64,000 nt of DNA from Pedobacter sp. L105 (GCF_009765875.1 NZ_LMUP01000009.1:1-64000); one strand, 5' to 3'; positions 37,121 to 45,465 are shown, counted from the first letter of the stretch. The notes: generated from the letters alone by a model not told the origin. Numbers and translations are program-made.

Positions 37121-37168
37121 CAATCAATCGGTTTAAGGTTGAGACTTATTAAAGAAGGCCTGAAGTAA
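37121..37168 (-). pseudogene. Stub of the 170-residue secreted protein family
   Basis: On the minus strand this reads YFRPSLISLNLKPID and a stop, nearly identical to the C-termini at 39925 (YFRPSLISTELKPTD) and 40576 (YFRPFLIRAELKPTD). Only the last 15 codons remain; sequence to the right is unrelated. Confidence 0.65.
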
Positions 37169-37222
37169 CAGCAGCCGATGATGAAGGTTTGAATAAGGCC
37201 ATTTTGCTCCCTAACAACATGC

Positions 37223-37882
37223 CTATGAGGCAGGAACCTCTACCAGCTTAGGGCCTTTGATGCCTCTGGACTCATAATTAGCTTTATTCATTTCGAAATT
37301 GTGTTCGGATATGAAATTCAGGTACTCTTCAATTGGACCCAATCCCATTGTTTTTCGACGCTGATTTACATTTTTACTATCAACAAGCGGTTTAGGGATT
37401 GCCTGACAAATATCTGGGTTGTAAGTTACCTGTGTTCCATAAACCTGTTGCTGACCGGTATTGATTTTAACCCTATCTGTTAGATAAGCATAGTCCTTAG
37501 GATTAGCATTTTTCCTGGCAACTTCCTTTTCCATCGCCACAAGTACCTTTTGCTGAAACTCTGGTTGTTTATCGCAATGTTGCACCAGTAACCAAAATTG
37601 GTAGGCACCTTTTTCGCCTGCTACATCGTATCCGGGATAACCGATACTATCGAATATCTTACTGATCAGCATTTGATGAGTTGTAAATACGCTGTCTCTA
37701 AAATGCTGGAATTGATCCTTGCTCATTGTTTTGTATATCCCTTCTGCTGGCTTGGCTGCAATTTGATCTACCACTACCCAATTGTTCAAACTGTCACACA
37801 AAGGCTGGTTAATTTTCTTTTGGGCCGATACTGTGGAAATAAGACAAACTAGGATTAACGAAAAAAACAGTGAGGACTTCAT
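37223..37882 (-). CDS. Secreted DUF6624 family protein
   Basis: 219 residues with a signal peptide (about 1-20, ending STVSAQ). Contains the DUF6624 pattern: GYPGYDVAGEKGAYQFWLLV then QHCDKQPEFQ (about 81-110), AYLTDRVKINTGQQQVYGTQ (about 137-156) and NQRRKTMGLGPIEEYL near the end. The family is common in Bacteroidota and of unknown function. Single gene with no obvious partner. Confidence 0.8.
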   Translation of the reverse strand: MKSSLFFSLILVCLISTVSAQKKINQPLCDSLNNWVVVDQIAAKPAEGIYKTMSKDQFQHFRDSVFTTHQMLISKIFDSIGYPGYDVAGEKGAYQFWLLVQHCDKQPEFQQKVLVAMEKEVARKNANPKDYAYLTDRVKINTGQQQVYGTQVTYNPDICQAIPKPLVDSKNVNQRRKTMGLGPIEEYLNFISEHNFEMNKANYESRGIKGPKLVEVPAS

Positions 37883-38218
37883 AAATAGGGATTTTGAATG
37901 GTCTGATTACAAGTGTTAAGGTAATAAAGGTTGCATTAAAATTAACAATTTTTATCTGTTTACCTCATAACGATTTAGTTACCTATTGTATTTTTGCTTT
38001 TAAAATTGCTTTCAGAATTAAAACCAACCACTATCGCTATCGTATACTAAAAAGGTTTGGAACCGGAAATCAAGCAAATGCTTGAAAAACTGAGTGAGAA
38101 AACGGTTGTGGATGAGATAAAATGAGAATTTATATAAGCAACCCAATCAGAATTCTTTAGTGAATGCTGGCAGATATATCGGCAAATTATTCGTCCTTAA
38201 AACCGGTGTTTTTCATTT
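37883..38218. other. Intergenic region with short orphan frame
   Basis: Near 38060-38125 a frame reads EPEIKQMLEKLSEKTVVDEIK and then stops; it could be the tail of a lost gene. Nothing else is recognisable. Confidence 0.35.
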
Positions 38219-38234
38219 GTTGCCAAATGGCAAC
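38219..38234. promoter_or_regulatory. Perfect dyad GTTGCCA-AA-TGGCAAC, operator-like
   Basis: A 7-bp perfect inverted repeat with a 2-base centre, about 60 bp upstream of an SDR fragment. Its shape suits a dimeric regulator such as an HxlR or MarR type protein, often found next to SDR genes. No such regulator is in view. Confidence 0.4.
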
Positions 38235-38290
38235 AGCTTTCATTTTTAAATTGCGAATTTTTGCATTGTCGGTTTAAACAATAAGGAATA

Positions 38291-38464
38291 AAAACAGTAT
38301 TGGTTACAGGTGCTTCTGCCGGAATAGGTAAAGCAACCGCAATTGAGTTAGCACAAAACGGGTATAACGTTTATGCTGCTGCACTATTTGGCATCCTACT
38401 TAGGGATTACAAAATCTTCTTTGAGCAGGATCAGAAGAAAAATACGATAATCAGGAGGTTATAA
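38291..38464 (+). pseudogene. SDR N-terminal fragment
   Basis: A 57-codon open frame reads KTVLVTGASAGIGKATAIEL, then AQNGYNVYAAA, the Rossmann glycine motif and following helix of an SDR. After codon 30 it becomes unrelated sequence and stops at 38462. No ATG is present in frame. It is the front end of a deleted SDR gene. Confidence 0.65.
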
Positions 38465-38514
38465 TGTTTTCTACACTCTTTGCTGCCGGTAAGCCGGCAG
38501 GGTTCGGAATTAAA

Positions 38515-39213
38515 TTACCAAATAGAAATATATAGTGGTTCAGCATGGTATGAGCTCAAACTCCGTTCTTTCCTATAGCTATAAAGTATATTTGGAAGAT
38601 TACAAGAACCAGAAAGAGTAGCACCTGCGTTATTTCCTGTTTGTTCTAAACAGATTCTATATTCACCTTTTTCTTTAGCCAGCCAGTCAATATCAAACAC
38701 CATAAAATCCTGGAGTGTTGCTCCATCCTTTATAAACGGCAATATTGAATTACAGTCTCTTAAAATAATCGTGAACGCTTTATCGCTGATACTATCTATT
38801 TTTGTGGTCAAATAACCTCCATTCTCACTGATGTAAACTCTTTTTGCTACTATCTTATTTATAGCGTTTGTCGGCATAACATAATTGCGCATAAGATGTA
38901 CAGTATCTATTGTGAAATTATAGATGTTTTTTAATTTTTGATCATATGATGAGTCATTAGTCTTTTTATACAAGGAAAGCCTACTCAATAACTCGAAATA
39001 TAAATTTGGCATATAGACATCGTGGCCAGATTTATTGATAACGGATATGCCAACTGCCATACATTCATAGTGTCCCTCATTAAATTTCTGAATTAAATGC
39101 AGTTCAAAATTTATCCCTTTAACAAGCGAATCTGTATCGGTTGAAACCGCAAACGTTTTTAAGGTGGTTAGCACTAAAATTGTACATAACATAAAAAATC
39201 TGTTTATCTTCAT
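38515..39213 (-). CDS. Secreted protein of unknown function
   Basis: 232 residues from ATG 39213. N-terminal signal peptide (RFFMLCTILVLTTLKTFA). The mature part is rich in beta strands with INKSGHDVYMPNLYFELLSR and DFMVFDIDWLAKEKGEYRIC segments, and a C-terminal Cys in SGSCNLPN. I do not recognise the family. It is divergent from the membrane protein at 39285 (71 bp between), so the two may share a control region. It belongs to a run of poorly characterised secreted proteins (38515-42665). Confidence 0.7.
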   Translation of the reverse strand: MKINRFFMLCTILVLTTLKTFAVSTDTDSLVKGINFELHLIQKFNEGHYECMAVGISVINKSGHDVYMPNLYFELLSRLSLYKKTNDSSYDQKLKNIYNFTIDTVHLMRNYVMPTNAINKIVAKRVYISENGGYLTTKIDSISDKAFTIILRDCNSILPFIKDGATLQDFMVFDIDWLAKEKGEYRICLEQTGNNAGATLSGSCNLPNILYSYRKERSLSSYHAEPLYISIW

Positions 39214-39284
39214 CAAATGGTCTTGTAATAATTTTATTTTAGAGGAACATGTAATTAATAAATAAGGGCTCTACATATAAAGTT

Positions 39285-39893
39285 ATGAAAGAAATTGAAA
39301 CGTTAGATGTCAAAATCATTAATGTAAAGAAATATATGATTTTGGTTTTATTTTATGTTATAGGTGGGATATACGGTTCAATATTTTTGGCATTACATTT
39401 ACGCATCGAGGTCATTATGTTTATTGGATTCTTCGTTTTTGGAGTTCTTCCCTTTATTTTCTTGAAAAAATTCAGAAAGCCATTTGTTAAAAAAAGTGTA
39501 ATCACCCTGTCTAAAACCTCGATTTTAATACAAATTTTTGATAATGCGACAGGTGATGTCAAAGAAGAAAATGAATATCTGTATCAGGATATCAAATCAT
39601 ATTTCACAACTGAAGCGTTTAGAGATCACTCTTCTTTCTTAAAAATCTATTTTAAAGACGGCAGTAATCGGCAATATTCTTTTGTAGAACAAAAAATTAA
39701 TGATGAAAGTGATATCATATATCGCGTTAAGGATCATGTAAAAATTTATAATGAAGATAATCCCGTTAATGGTAGGATAGAACTCCAACCTACTTTTTTT
39801 TCTACGAAAGTGGGACGCCACATGCTTGGCATAATTGGATTGCTTTGGTTGGCTACAACTATAATCTTGATTATCTATAGCCGAAAGCACTGA
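39285..39893 (+). CDS. Membrane protein of unknown function
   Basis: 202 residues. Two N-terminal membrane helices (about 17-37 and 41-58), a soluble middle part (about 65-175) that looks like a PH-like or beta-sandwich domain (VITLSKTSILIQIFDNATG, YLYQDIKSYFTTEAFRDHSS) and one C-terminal helix (about 178-198). No family recognised; the layout resembles small membrane proteins with a PH-like domain. Convergent with the pseudogene at 39925. Confidence 0.7.
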   Translation: MKEIETLDVKIINVKKYMILVLFYVIGGIYGSIFLALHLRIEVIMFIGFFVFGVLPFIFLKKFRKPFVKKSVITLSKTSILIQIFDNATGDVKEENEYLYQDIKSYFTTEAFRDHSSFLKIYFKDGSNRQYSFVEQKINDESDIIYRVKDHVKIYNEDNPVNGRIELQPTFFSTKVGRHMLGIIGLLWLATTIILIIYSRKH

Positions 39894-39924
39894 TGCCTAC
39901 AGCTGTTGGAGGCATCATATTCTT

Positions 39925-40420
39925 TTAATCGGTCGGTTTAAGTTCAGTACTTATTAAAGAAGGCCTGAAATAAATTTTTGATTCTTTTTCTTTATCCACG
40001 TGAAGTAACTTTTCCATACTAAATTCTAGAGCATGGACATCTATTTGTGGCCTGGATGAACTGCTTTTACTAGATAGGGCAATAACTCCCAGAGGGATAA
40101 TTAACTGGGCCTTTGTTCTCCCAGCCATAAGTTCAGAATAATCATAAGTTTTTATGACACTTATATCCTTGAACATTTTATAAAATAAAGAATCATCAAC
40201 GTTTATCTTAATCGTGTGATTATTTTTATTGCTGTAATCTATATCAATTTTTACAGCAAAACTGTACATCGCAATAGAATCAGGGCATTTTTCCACTTTG
40301 AAATTGTCTGAAAATAGCCGTAGCTATTTTATCGCCTAAAGCATAATATGTTTTACTTTGCGCTTTTGAGGAGAAAGTGAAGAAGATCAGTAGGAATGTG
40401 AAAAATATCTTAGTTTTCAA
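39925..40420 (-). pseudogene. Frameshifted copy of the 170-residue secreted protein
   Basis: The 3' part (40296-39925) matches the neighbour at 40576: CPDSIAMYSFAVKIDIDYS, VDDSLFYKMFKDI, SSKSSSSRPQIDVHALEF, LLHVDKEKESKIYFRPSLIS. The 5' part, in another frame, gives the signal-like segment KTKIFFTFLLIFFTFSSKAQ then SKTYYALGDKIA from a TTG at 40420. A one-base shift near 40300 (at GTGGAAAAATGCCC) breaks the frame and there is no ATG. The two copies are tandem, so one has decayed after duplication. Confidence 0.72.
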
Positions 40421-40575
40421 GATTATTATGGGTTTCAAACAAATTGATCTAAAATTTCAATTTACTTATAAATAAAAAATGGAAGTTAGTGATCTACCTG
40501 TAAGTGATAAGATGTCTGGAATAAATTGTAAAAATCTCAAACGAGGAATATTTATTTTGTTATCTTAATATTCTT

Positions 40576-41070
40576 TTAATCAGTCGGTTTAAGTTCAGCT
40601 CGTATTAAAAAAGGCCTGAAGTAAATTTTTGAGCTCATTTCTTTATCAACATGTAATAATTTATATATATTATATTCAACAGCATGGATGTCAACGCTTG
40701 GTCTAAATGAACTGCTTTTACTCGATAATACAATCAGTCCTAGAGGTAAAATTAACTCGGCTTTTTTTCTCTTTACCATTAATGTTGAGTAGTCTATTGT
40801 CTTTAATGTGTCTATATTTTTGAAAATTTTATAAAATAGAGAATCATCAACATTGACTTTTATCTTGGGTTTTTTTTTGATAGTATAATCTACATTGATT
40901 TTGACAGTAAAACTGTACATAGCAATTGAATCGGGGCATTTGTCATTTTGCATTTGTAAAAAAAGTGCCCAAGCCACTTTATTGCCAATGTCATAATAAT
41001 TCTTACTTTGCGCTTTCGGCGAGAAAGTAATGAAATTTAATAAGAAAATAAATATTATACTATTTTTCAT
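40576..41070 (-). CDS. Secreted protein of unknown function, intact family member
   Basis: 164 residues from ATG 41070, chosen since it directly begins a signal peptide (KNSIIFIFLLNFITFSPKAQ) and aligns with the start of the copy at 40420; an upstream ATG at 41088 overlaps the preceding gene. The mature protein carries GNKVAWALFLQMQNDKCPDS, VDDSLFYKIFKNI, LPLGLIVLSSKSSSFRPSVD and a C-terminal HVDKEMSSKIYFRPFLIR. Family not recognised. It lies right after the lipoprotein at 41079-42665 on the same strand, possibly as its partner. Three copies or stubs of this gene are in the window. Confidence 0.72.
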   Translation of the reverse strand: MKNSIIFIFLLNFITFSPKAQSKNYYDIGNKVAWALFLQMQNDKCPDSIAMYSFTVKINVDYTIKKKPKIKVNVDDSLFYKIFKNIDTLKTIDYSTLMVKRKKAELILPLGLIVLSSKSSSFRPSVDIHAVEYNIYKLLHVDKEMSSKIYFRPFLIRAELKPTD

Positions 41071-41078
41071 AATCTTTT

Positions 41079-42665
41079 TTAATGGCATACAGGCTGACCC
41101 AGAGCTCCATTTCCCTGAAAGTTATATAATGCTTCCTGACTGATAATTTGATTATATGTAAATTTAGTGCCATCTGTCATGGTAAAAAGTTCAGCGTCCC
41201 GGTTTGCTTTCGCATTTTTCATAATATCAGAATCAGGTATGCCTGACCAAGCTAATGCGTATGCGTCTAATGCCGGCATTTTAAATTTGGCTTGAAAAAA
41301 TACAGCCATTGGATCGACATATTTTGCCGCAATTACATCGTGAGAGCTAGTGAGTATCGGATCATTTTTATATGTAATGTAAGAATGAACAAATTCATGA
41401 ATTAATGTTGCAGCTACTGATTGAACTGATGTACTATCAAGGTAGCTTGCATTTAACCAGATGGTTCCAGCAATGCCATTTCCCTGGGCATCTATTGCTT
41501 TCGCTTCGCTTGCTCCACTTTTCGGGCTTCCATCGTCATAATGTAAAGTATTGTCCTCCACTATATGTATTATGGTTCCGTTTTTATCTCCAAATTTATT
41601 TAAAATCTCAGACATTTCTCCCATAATATTAATATTGTTTGACAGTATAAGATCCACTGTTGATTTCATACAAGGATTGATCATCTGGTTTACAATTTCG
41701 CGCGCCCCGGTATATTCGATACACGGAGCTGGATTTGGAAATCCCTGTCCAGGTCCCGGATCAACAGGAGCGCTATTTACAGAAAGAGCACCATTTGTAG
41801 AAATATGACAAGGTAATGCAGGTGGAGTAGGTCCTGAAGATCCCGATCCGCCTGTTCCATCACCGCCACCACCACTACCTCCGCTGCCACCTCCTCCTCC
41901 GCCACCGGCATCATCTCCTCCGCCACATTCGGTAAAAAGATATTCACTACTGGTTTCCACACCATTAGTGTAACTTACTAAATAATAATCGTAACAATCT
42001 ACTGGTGCAGACATTATACTTAAGGTACCATTACTAACAGATTTATTAGTTTGACTTTGTGGGTTGACTAAAGTTCCATTTTTGTATCTGTAACCGCTCA
42101 CATACTTACCTTTTGGCGTAAAGTATAGTACTAATCCGCTATAGTCAATATCACGCTTTCTGTAAGTGTTATTGGCTAATTTTTTTATATCGCCTTTTAA
42201 ATAGGAGGAATCAGCTATTAAAGTCATGATATAAGCTTGATAACCTGATCCATCGTTAACCAGAATATAGGAACTTTTGCTATATGCAGGGTTTGTATTA
42301 GTTAGATTGTTTAAGTTGTTTTTTAACATGGAACTGAATTTATTCGATGGATCAATATTCATCTCGATGACGTTCTGACCAAATTTTTTATAGGAGGTAG
42401 GATTATTCCAGTTGGGTTTAATCACTTGATTTAGATCGTAATTTTTAATGACTCCTTTTTCTTTGATAGTTGAGAGGGTAGAACTATTAATTTTCTGACT
42501 AGTGGAATATAAACTGTCATACCAAACTTTGGCTTGACTAATATCAGAAACATTGTTACTTGGAATATTAGCATCGTTATTTTTTTTACAGGACAGATAA
42601 AAAAGCGCTAGTATTAAAAATATTGATAATCGTAAACAGTTTTTAGATGATAAATATACTTTCAT
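41079..42665 (-). CDS. Lipoprotein with HEFVH metalloprotease-like motif
   Basis: 528 residues. Lipoprotein signal with Cys26 in ALFYLSCKKN. N-terminal region (about 40-245) of unknown fold, a Gly-rich linker (about 247-277, nearly all Gly/Ser), and a C-terminal domain (about 320-528) containing AATLIHEFVHSYITYKNDP (419-437). HExxH is the zinc-binding signature of metallopeptidases; HEFVH with a following His/Asp region (SSHDVIAAKYVD) fits a zincin, though the third ligand is not certain. Probably an outer-membrane-attached protease or a related toxin-like domain. Followed by the small secreted gene at 40576 with 8-bp spacing. The same glycine-linker style occurs at 56841. Confidence 0.75.
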   Translation of the reverse strand: MKVYLSSKNCLRLSIFLILALFYLSCKKNNDANIPSNNVSDISQAKVWYDSLYSTSQKINSSTLSTIKEKGVIKNYDLNQVIKPNWNNPTSYKKFGQNVIEMNIDPSNKFSSMLKNNLNNLTNTNPAYSKSSYILVNDGSGYQAYIMTLIADSSYLKGDIKKLANNTYRKRDIDYSGLVLYFTPKGKYVSGYRYKNGTLVNPQSQTNKSVSNGTLSIMSAPVDCYDYYLVSYTNGVETSSEYLFTECGGGDDAGGGGGGGSGGSGGGGDGTGGSGSSGPTPPALPCHISTNGALSVNSAPVDPGPGQGFPNPAPCIEYTGAREIVNQMINPCMKSTVDLILSNNINIMGEMSEILNKFGDKNGTIIHIVEDNTLHYDDGSPKSGASEAKAIDAQGNGIAGTIWLNASYLDSTSVQSVAATLIHEFVHSYITYKNDPILTSSHDVIAAKYVDPMAVFFQAKFKMPALDAYALAWSGIPDSDIMKNAKANRDAELFTMTDGTKFTYNQIISQEALYNFQGNGALGQPVCH

Positions 42666-42950
42666 GGTTAAATTCTATTAAATCCAAGGTATAGAATAAT
42701 TCATCTATAAAATATTTTATTACGTTAATCGCTGTTTTGTCGTGGTGAAACTTATTATGGCTTAGGTGAACTTAATGCATTCATTGGTAGAGTTGAGCGA
42801 ACCCTATTGTGAGATCATCAATACATAGATGGTTAAGCTATTTGTATGATTAACCTAGTATATGGTTATTTACCCATAATATTATTTTATATTTTCAAAA
42901 TTTATTTATATCGATGTCAATATTAATTTAATATAAAATATGTTTTGTTT
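42666..42950. other. AT-rich intergenic region upstream of a consensus promoter
   Basis: No gene. Serves as upstream region for the lipoprotein (leftward) and leads into the promoter at 42951. Confidence 0.5.
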
Positions 42951-42983
42951 TTTGGTGTTAATTCGATATGATTCGTATATTTG
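42951..42983 (+). promoter_or_regulatory. Consensus Bacteroidota promoter with no annotated gene downstream
   Basis: TTTG at 42951-42954, a 21-base spacer, then TATATTTG at 42976-42983 matches TTTG/TAnnTTTG closely, the best match noticed in the window. Transcription would start about 42990 and run into the hairpin-rich region to 43515. Confidence 0.55.
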
Positions 42984-42989
42984 TATTGT

Positions 42990-43260
42990 AGTTCTTAAGT
43001 GTTAGAGACTGATGAACTTTATTATTGATTTGGTATTTTAAATCGAAGAAACTTTGCATAGGTAGACGTGAGAATCTAAATGGCAAGCAAAGTTACGGAT
43101 GATAAAATGCCCAAATTCTTTATCTTTGTGTTGGGTTACGCATCCTGCACAGGGTAGGATATGGGCGCTCTCCGTATGCTTGCTAAGAGAATTCGTTCTC
43201 GCCTACTCACGAGGTACCTATGCGTACGGGGAGCATCCATATTCGCCTGCTCCCCTTACA
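42990..43260 (+). ncRNA. Candidate structured RNA
   Basis: Downstream of the promoter at 42951. GAGAA-TTCG-TTCTC (43187-43200) is a perfect stem capped by a UUCG tetraloop, and GGGGAGCA...TGCTCCCC (43228-43255) is a perfect 8-bp stem with a 12-nt loop. The GC content of 43130-43260 is clearly above its AT-rich surroundings. Coding in this part is doubtful. No known RNA family is recognised; it could also be part of a mobile repeat. Confidence 0.35.
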
Positions 43261-43515
43261 AGTTTCATTGCTGAAATGCCTTTAAAACTTAAAGCAATGG
43301 AAAATCGAAATAACAGCTTATTCTATTTCATCAGGCTTCTGAATGCCAGAACGCATTGCATAGAAAACCTGGCTACGCTGTTTCGCGCTACCGCATCTTT
43401 TTTCAACAGGTTTCTGAACGCCAGCAGGCATCCATTAGAAAACTTGAGCTTGTTGTTTTGCACTATCCATTCAATTTACAACCAGCTTCCCAAATTCTCC
43501 AAGCCGCCCAGCTAA
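43099..43515 (+). CDS. Doubtful reading frame with a tandem 25-residue repeat
   Basis: A 138-codon frame overlapping the structured region. Its second half holds two adjacent repeats: RLLNARTHCIENLATLFRAT then ASFFN (about from 78), and RFLNASRHPLENLSLLFCTI then HSIYN (about from 103). The DNA repeats match less well than the peptides, which could mean coding selection or a repeated structured DNA. The first half has unnatural composition and covers the RNA hairpins. I recognise no family. It may be a dispersed element rather than a gene. Confidence 0.25.
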   Translation: MIKCPNSLSLCWVTHPAQGRIWALSVCLLREFVLAYSRGTYAYGEHPYSPAPLTSFIAEMPLKLKAMENRNNSLFYFIRLLNARTHCIENLATLFRATASFFNRFLNASRHPLENLSLLFCTIHSIYNQLPKFSKPPS

Positions 43516-43713
43516 ATTTTCCCTTTTTTAACTTAATTCTCCATCATTAAAAAAACAAGGATTTAATCCTAAAGGCCTTCCTATGTCTAAAATGTCGTTG
43601 AGGAAATGGGAGAGGGATAACCAGCCCTTAAATCTGGTAAACTAAATATATACCACAATGCAAACTAACCCGATCCATTCATTTAGAAACATCATCAAGC
43701 CCCCAGACTGAAG

Positions 43714-43842
43714 ATGAATGCACAAGCGGCTGGTTATTTAGGTTGGTTACTGGTAATACTTGCCGGCCGCTGTGCATTTTTATTGATCGATGATCTTATC
43801 TGCAAAGAAAGTAAAAACCCCCTTTATATCATAAAATCTTAA
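43714..43842 (+). CDS. Possible 42-residue membrane peptide
   Basis: MNAQAAGYLGWLLVILAGRC then a further hydrophobic stretch and a charged end. One membrane helix. It precedes two more frames in the same direction leading to 44078, with short gaps. Short frames like this arise by chance, so support is weak. Confidence 0.25.
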   Translation: MNAQAAGYLGWLLVILAGRCAFLLIDDLICKESKNPLYIIKS

Positions 43843-43847
43843 AAAAA

Positions 43848-44060
43848 ATGAAAGCAAAAAATCGCTTAATGGGATTGTTATGTCTAAAACTTTCGCCCAG
43901 GGACGGGGCTTTGGTTTTGCTTATTCTACTAGCTAATTCATGTCCAAATCGTCCTGCATTGGCGCAATCAACCTGTAAAAGACATATCACCATAAAACTA
44001 CCTGTCATCAACTGCTATAAGGTTCTACTAAGAAATCATCAGCGCACCATTATTGAGTAA
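43848..44060 (+). CDS. Possible short secreted peptide, STN-domain-like end
   Basis: 70 residues with a hydrophobic segment (about 22-42, ending RPALAQ) and then CKRHITIKLPVINCYKVLLR. That tail resembles the start of an STN (secretin/TonB short N-terminal) domain, which begins SusC-like receptors. It would then be the leftover front of a SusC-type gene. It lies 17 bp upstream of the TlpA-like gene at 44078, often found beside SusCD in Pedobacter. Low certainty. Confidence 0.35.
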   Translation: MKAKNRLMGLLCLKLSPRDGALVLLILLANSCPNRPALAQSTCKRHITIKLPVINCYKVLLRNHQRTIIE

Positions 44061-44077
44061 ATTCTAAAAATTAAGTT

Positions 44078-45106
44078 ATGAAATCCATTTTAAACCTAAC
44101 CTCTACACTGGTTCTGTTAAGTATAGTTACCCAGGGCAATCCTGTTAAACGGATCATGCCTCTAACAAAAAAAGTAATATTTGAAGTAATTTTGGAAGAG
44201 GGGATAACCAGCAAACCTTTTTTACTGGTTTATAAAAAAGAGATAAACCAACGTGATCTGTCAAATACCAGGAAAGTAAATATACAGCCAAAATCTAATA
44301 CAGGCAACTCCTACACCTTTGAACTGGAAGACCAATCCAAACCTTTATATTTCTCCTTGTTGCTGACAAGTTATTTAATGGACGTAACCATAGCCAGGGA
44401 GTTTCACTTTGAACCCGGAGACCATATTAAAATTCAGGTAAACAAAACGGATGTGCCTAACATCTACGATCTTGACTTTTCTGGTCAGGGCTCAGCAAAG
44501 TACAGATGTCAAAATGAATTCTTGTATGCAAAACAAATAGATTCGGCCAAAGCGTTACCCGAGCCTGTCAATGGTAATCAGTACAGTAAAAATGATCATA
44601 CGCTGCGATATACTAATATACTGTACGACCTGATTGAAAAATATCAGCCAGAAATGTCTGATTATTCTTATCACCTGCTGTATGCAGATGTGCTGGGAAA
44701 TATGGGCAAATATGTATTGTCAGATCTGCAGGTTCAGCTACATGATCAGCTGGCAAAAAAAGATACAGCAGGCTTTCAAGCTTTAGCAAAAAGCTTTTCT
44801 GACCGATATAAATTCGATTTTATGAGCAAAATTCCGGATAGTGTTTTATCTGATTCAAAAGAGTATGCCTTGTTTATGATCGAAAAAATAAAGACAAAGG
44901 TTTTAATTGATTTTACTTACATCAATTATCCTATCGTTTATGAAAGAATTAAGAGGGTAGAAAACCCGGTTCTAAGGGATAAAATGATCATTACCCTTTT
45001 TAAATTTTATGGGGGCAGGTTTCATACTGAGTATAAATCGATACTGTTGGATGCCCTTTCAGTTGTAAAAACTAAAGAATGCCTGGAGTTACTGAAAAAC
45101 ATCTAA
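44078..45106 (+). CDS. TlpA-like secreted protein lacking the thioredoxin domain
   Basis: 342 residues with a signal peptide (about 1-20). The pattern REFHFEPGDHIKIQVNKTDV (about 108-127), DLDFSGQGSAKYRCQNEFLY and the helical remainder resemble the N-terminal part (DUF4369-like and helical region) of Sphingobacteriaceae TlpA-family proteins. Those normally continue with a thioredoxin-fold domain with a CxxC motif. Here the gene ends at TKECLELLKNI without it, and a strong terminator follows at 45132. So either a truncated or a naturally short variant. Function unknown. Confidence 0.68.
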   Translation: MKSILNLTSTLVLLSIVTQGNPVKRIMPLTKKVIFEVILEEGITSKPFLLVYKKEINQRDLSNTRKVNIQPKSNTGNSYTFELEDQSKPLYFSLLLTSYLMDVTIAREFHFEPGDHIKIQVNKTDVPNIYDLDFSGQGSAKYRCQNEFLYAKQIDSAKALPEPVNGNQYSKNDHTLRYTNILYDLIEKYQPEMSDYSYHLLYADVLGNMGKYVLSDLQVQLHDQLAKKDTAGFQALAKSFSDRYKFDFMSKIPDSVLSDSKEYALFMIEKIKTKVLIDFTYINYPIVYERIKRVENPVLRDKMIITLFKFYGGRFHTEYKSILLDALSVVKTKECLELLKNI

Positions 45107-45131
45107 TACTTCCACCGCTCGTTATCCATAT

Positions 45132-45168
45132 AGGATTAATTTGTATTTTCGAATTAATCCTTTTTTTT
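45132..45168 (+). terminator. Intrinsic terminator after the TlpA-like gene
   Basis: Perfect 10-bp stem AGGATTAATT (45132-45141) / AATTAATCCT (45152-45161), a 10-base loop, then eight T (45161-45168). A textbook rho-independent terminator, 26 bp after the stop. Confidence 0.85.
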
Positions 45169-45240
45169 GCCTTCATTGTCAAATGATTCCCTGTCGGTCG
45201 GAATCATTAGTAGAGAAAACATCACTTGACACGGGGTATC

Positions 45241-45465
45241 TTAACTGTCTATTGCTCTTATAGCCTTGTTTTCTGGAATTTTAATCCTGATCAACAACTT
45301 TCTTAGCATTCGCTGTTCGTTGATAGCGGCTTTCGGTTCCATATTACCTACGCTTTCCCTCGTCTCTACCTGCCCATGTTTGTTAAACAAATTGGGCAGG
45401 TAGGGCGCAGCCAGTCTGTAGGTGATGTGCAGTTGAAAGCGCTTAACTCCCGGCTGCGACTGAAT
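45241..45465 (-). pseudogene. Unrecognised gene remnant (C-terminal fragment)
   Basis: A continuous 74-codon frame on the minus strand: IQSQPGVKRFQLHITYRLAA, YLPNLFNKHGQVETRESVGN, MEPKAAINEQRMLRKLLIRI and a stop after KAIRAIDS. The composition is protein-like (amphipathic helix at the end), unlike its AT-rich surroundings. No start codon precedes it; a stop at 45466 closes it. It is likely the end of a lost gene, family unknown. The GC-richer bases also stand out. Confidence 0.35.

Noticed and set aside
41860..41925. GGT/ACC microsatellite as an independent repeat
   Set aside because: It is the coding sequence of the Gly-rich linker of the lipoprotein.
43356..43550. 64-codon frame overlapping the repeat region
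   Set aside because: Alternative frame of the tandem repeat; no family and poorer repeat conservation than the frame at 43099.
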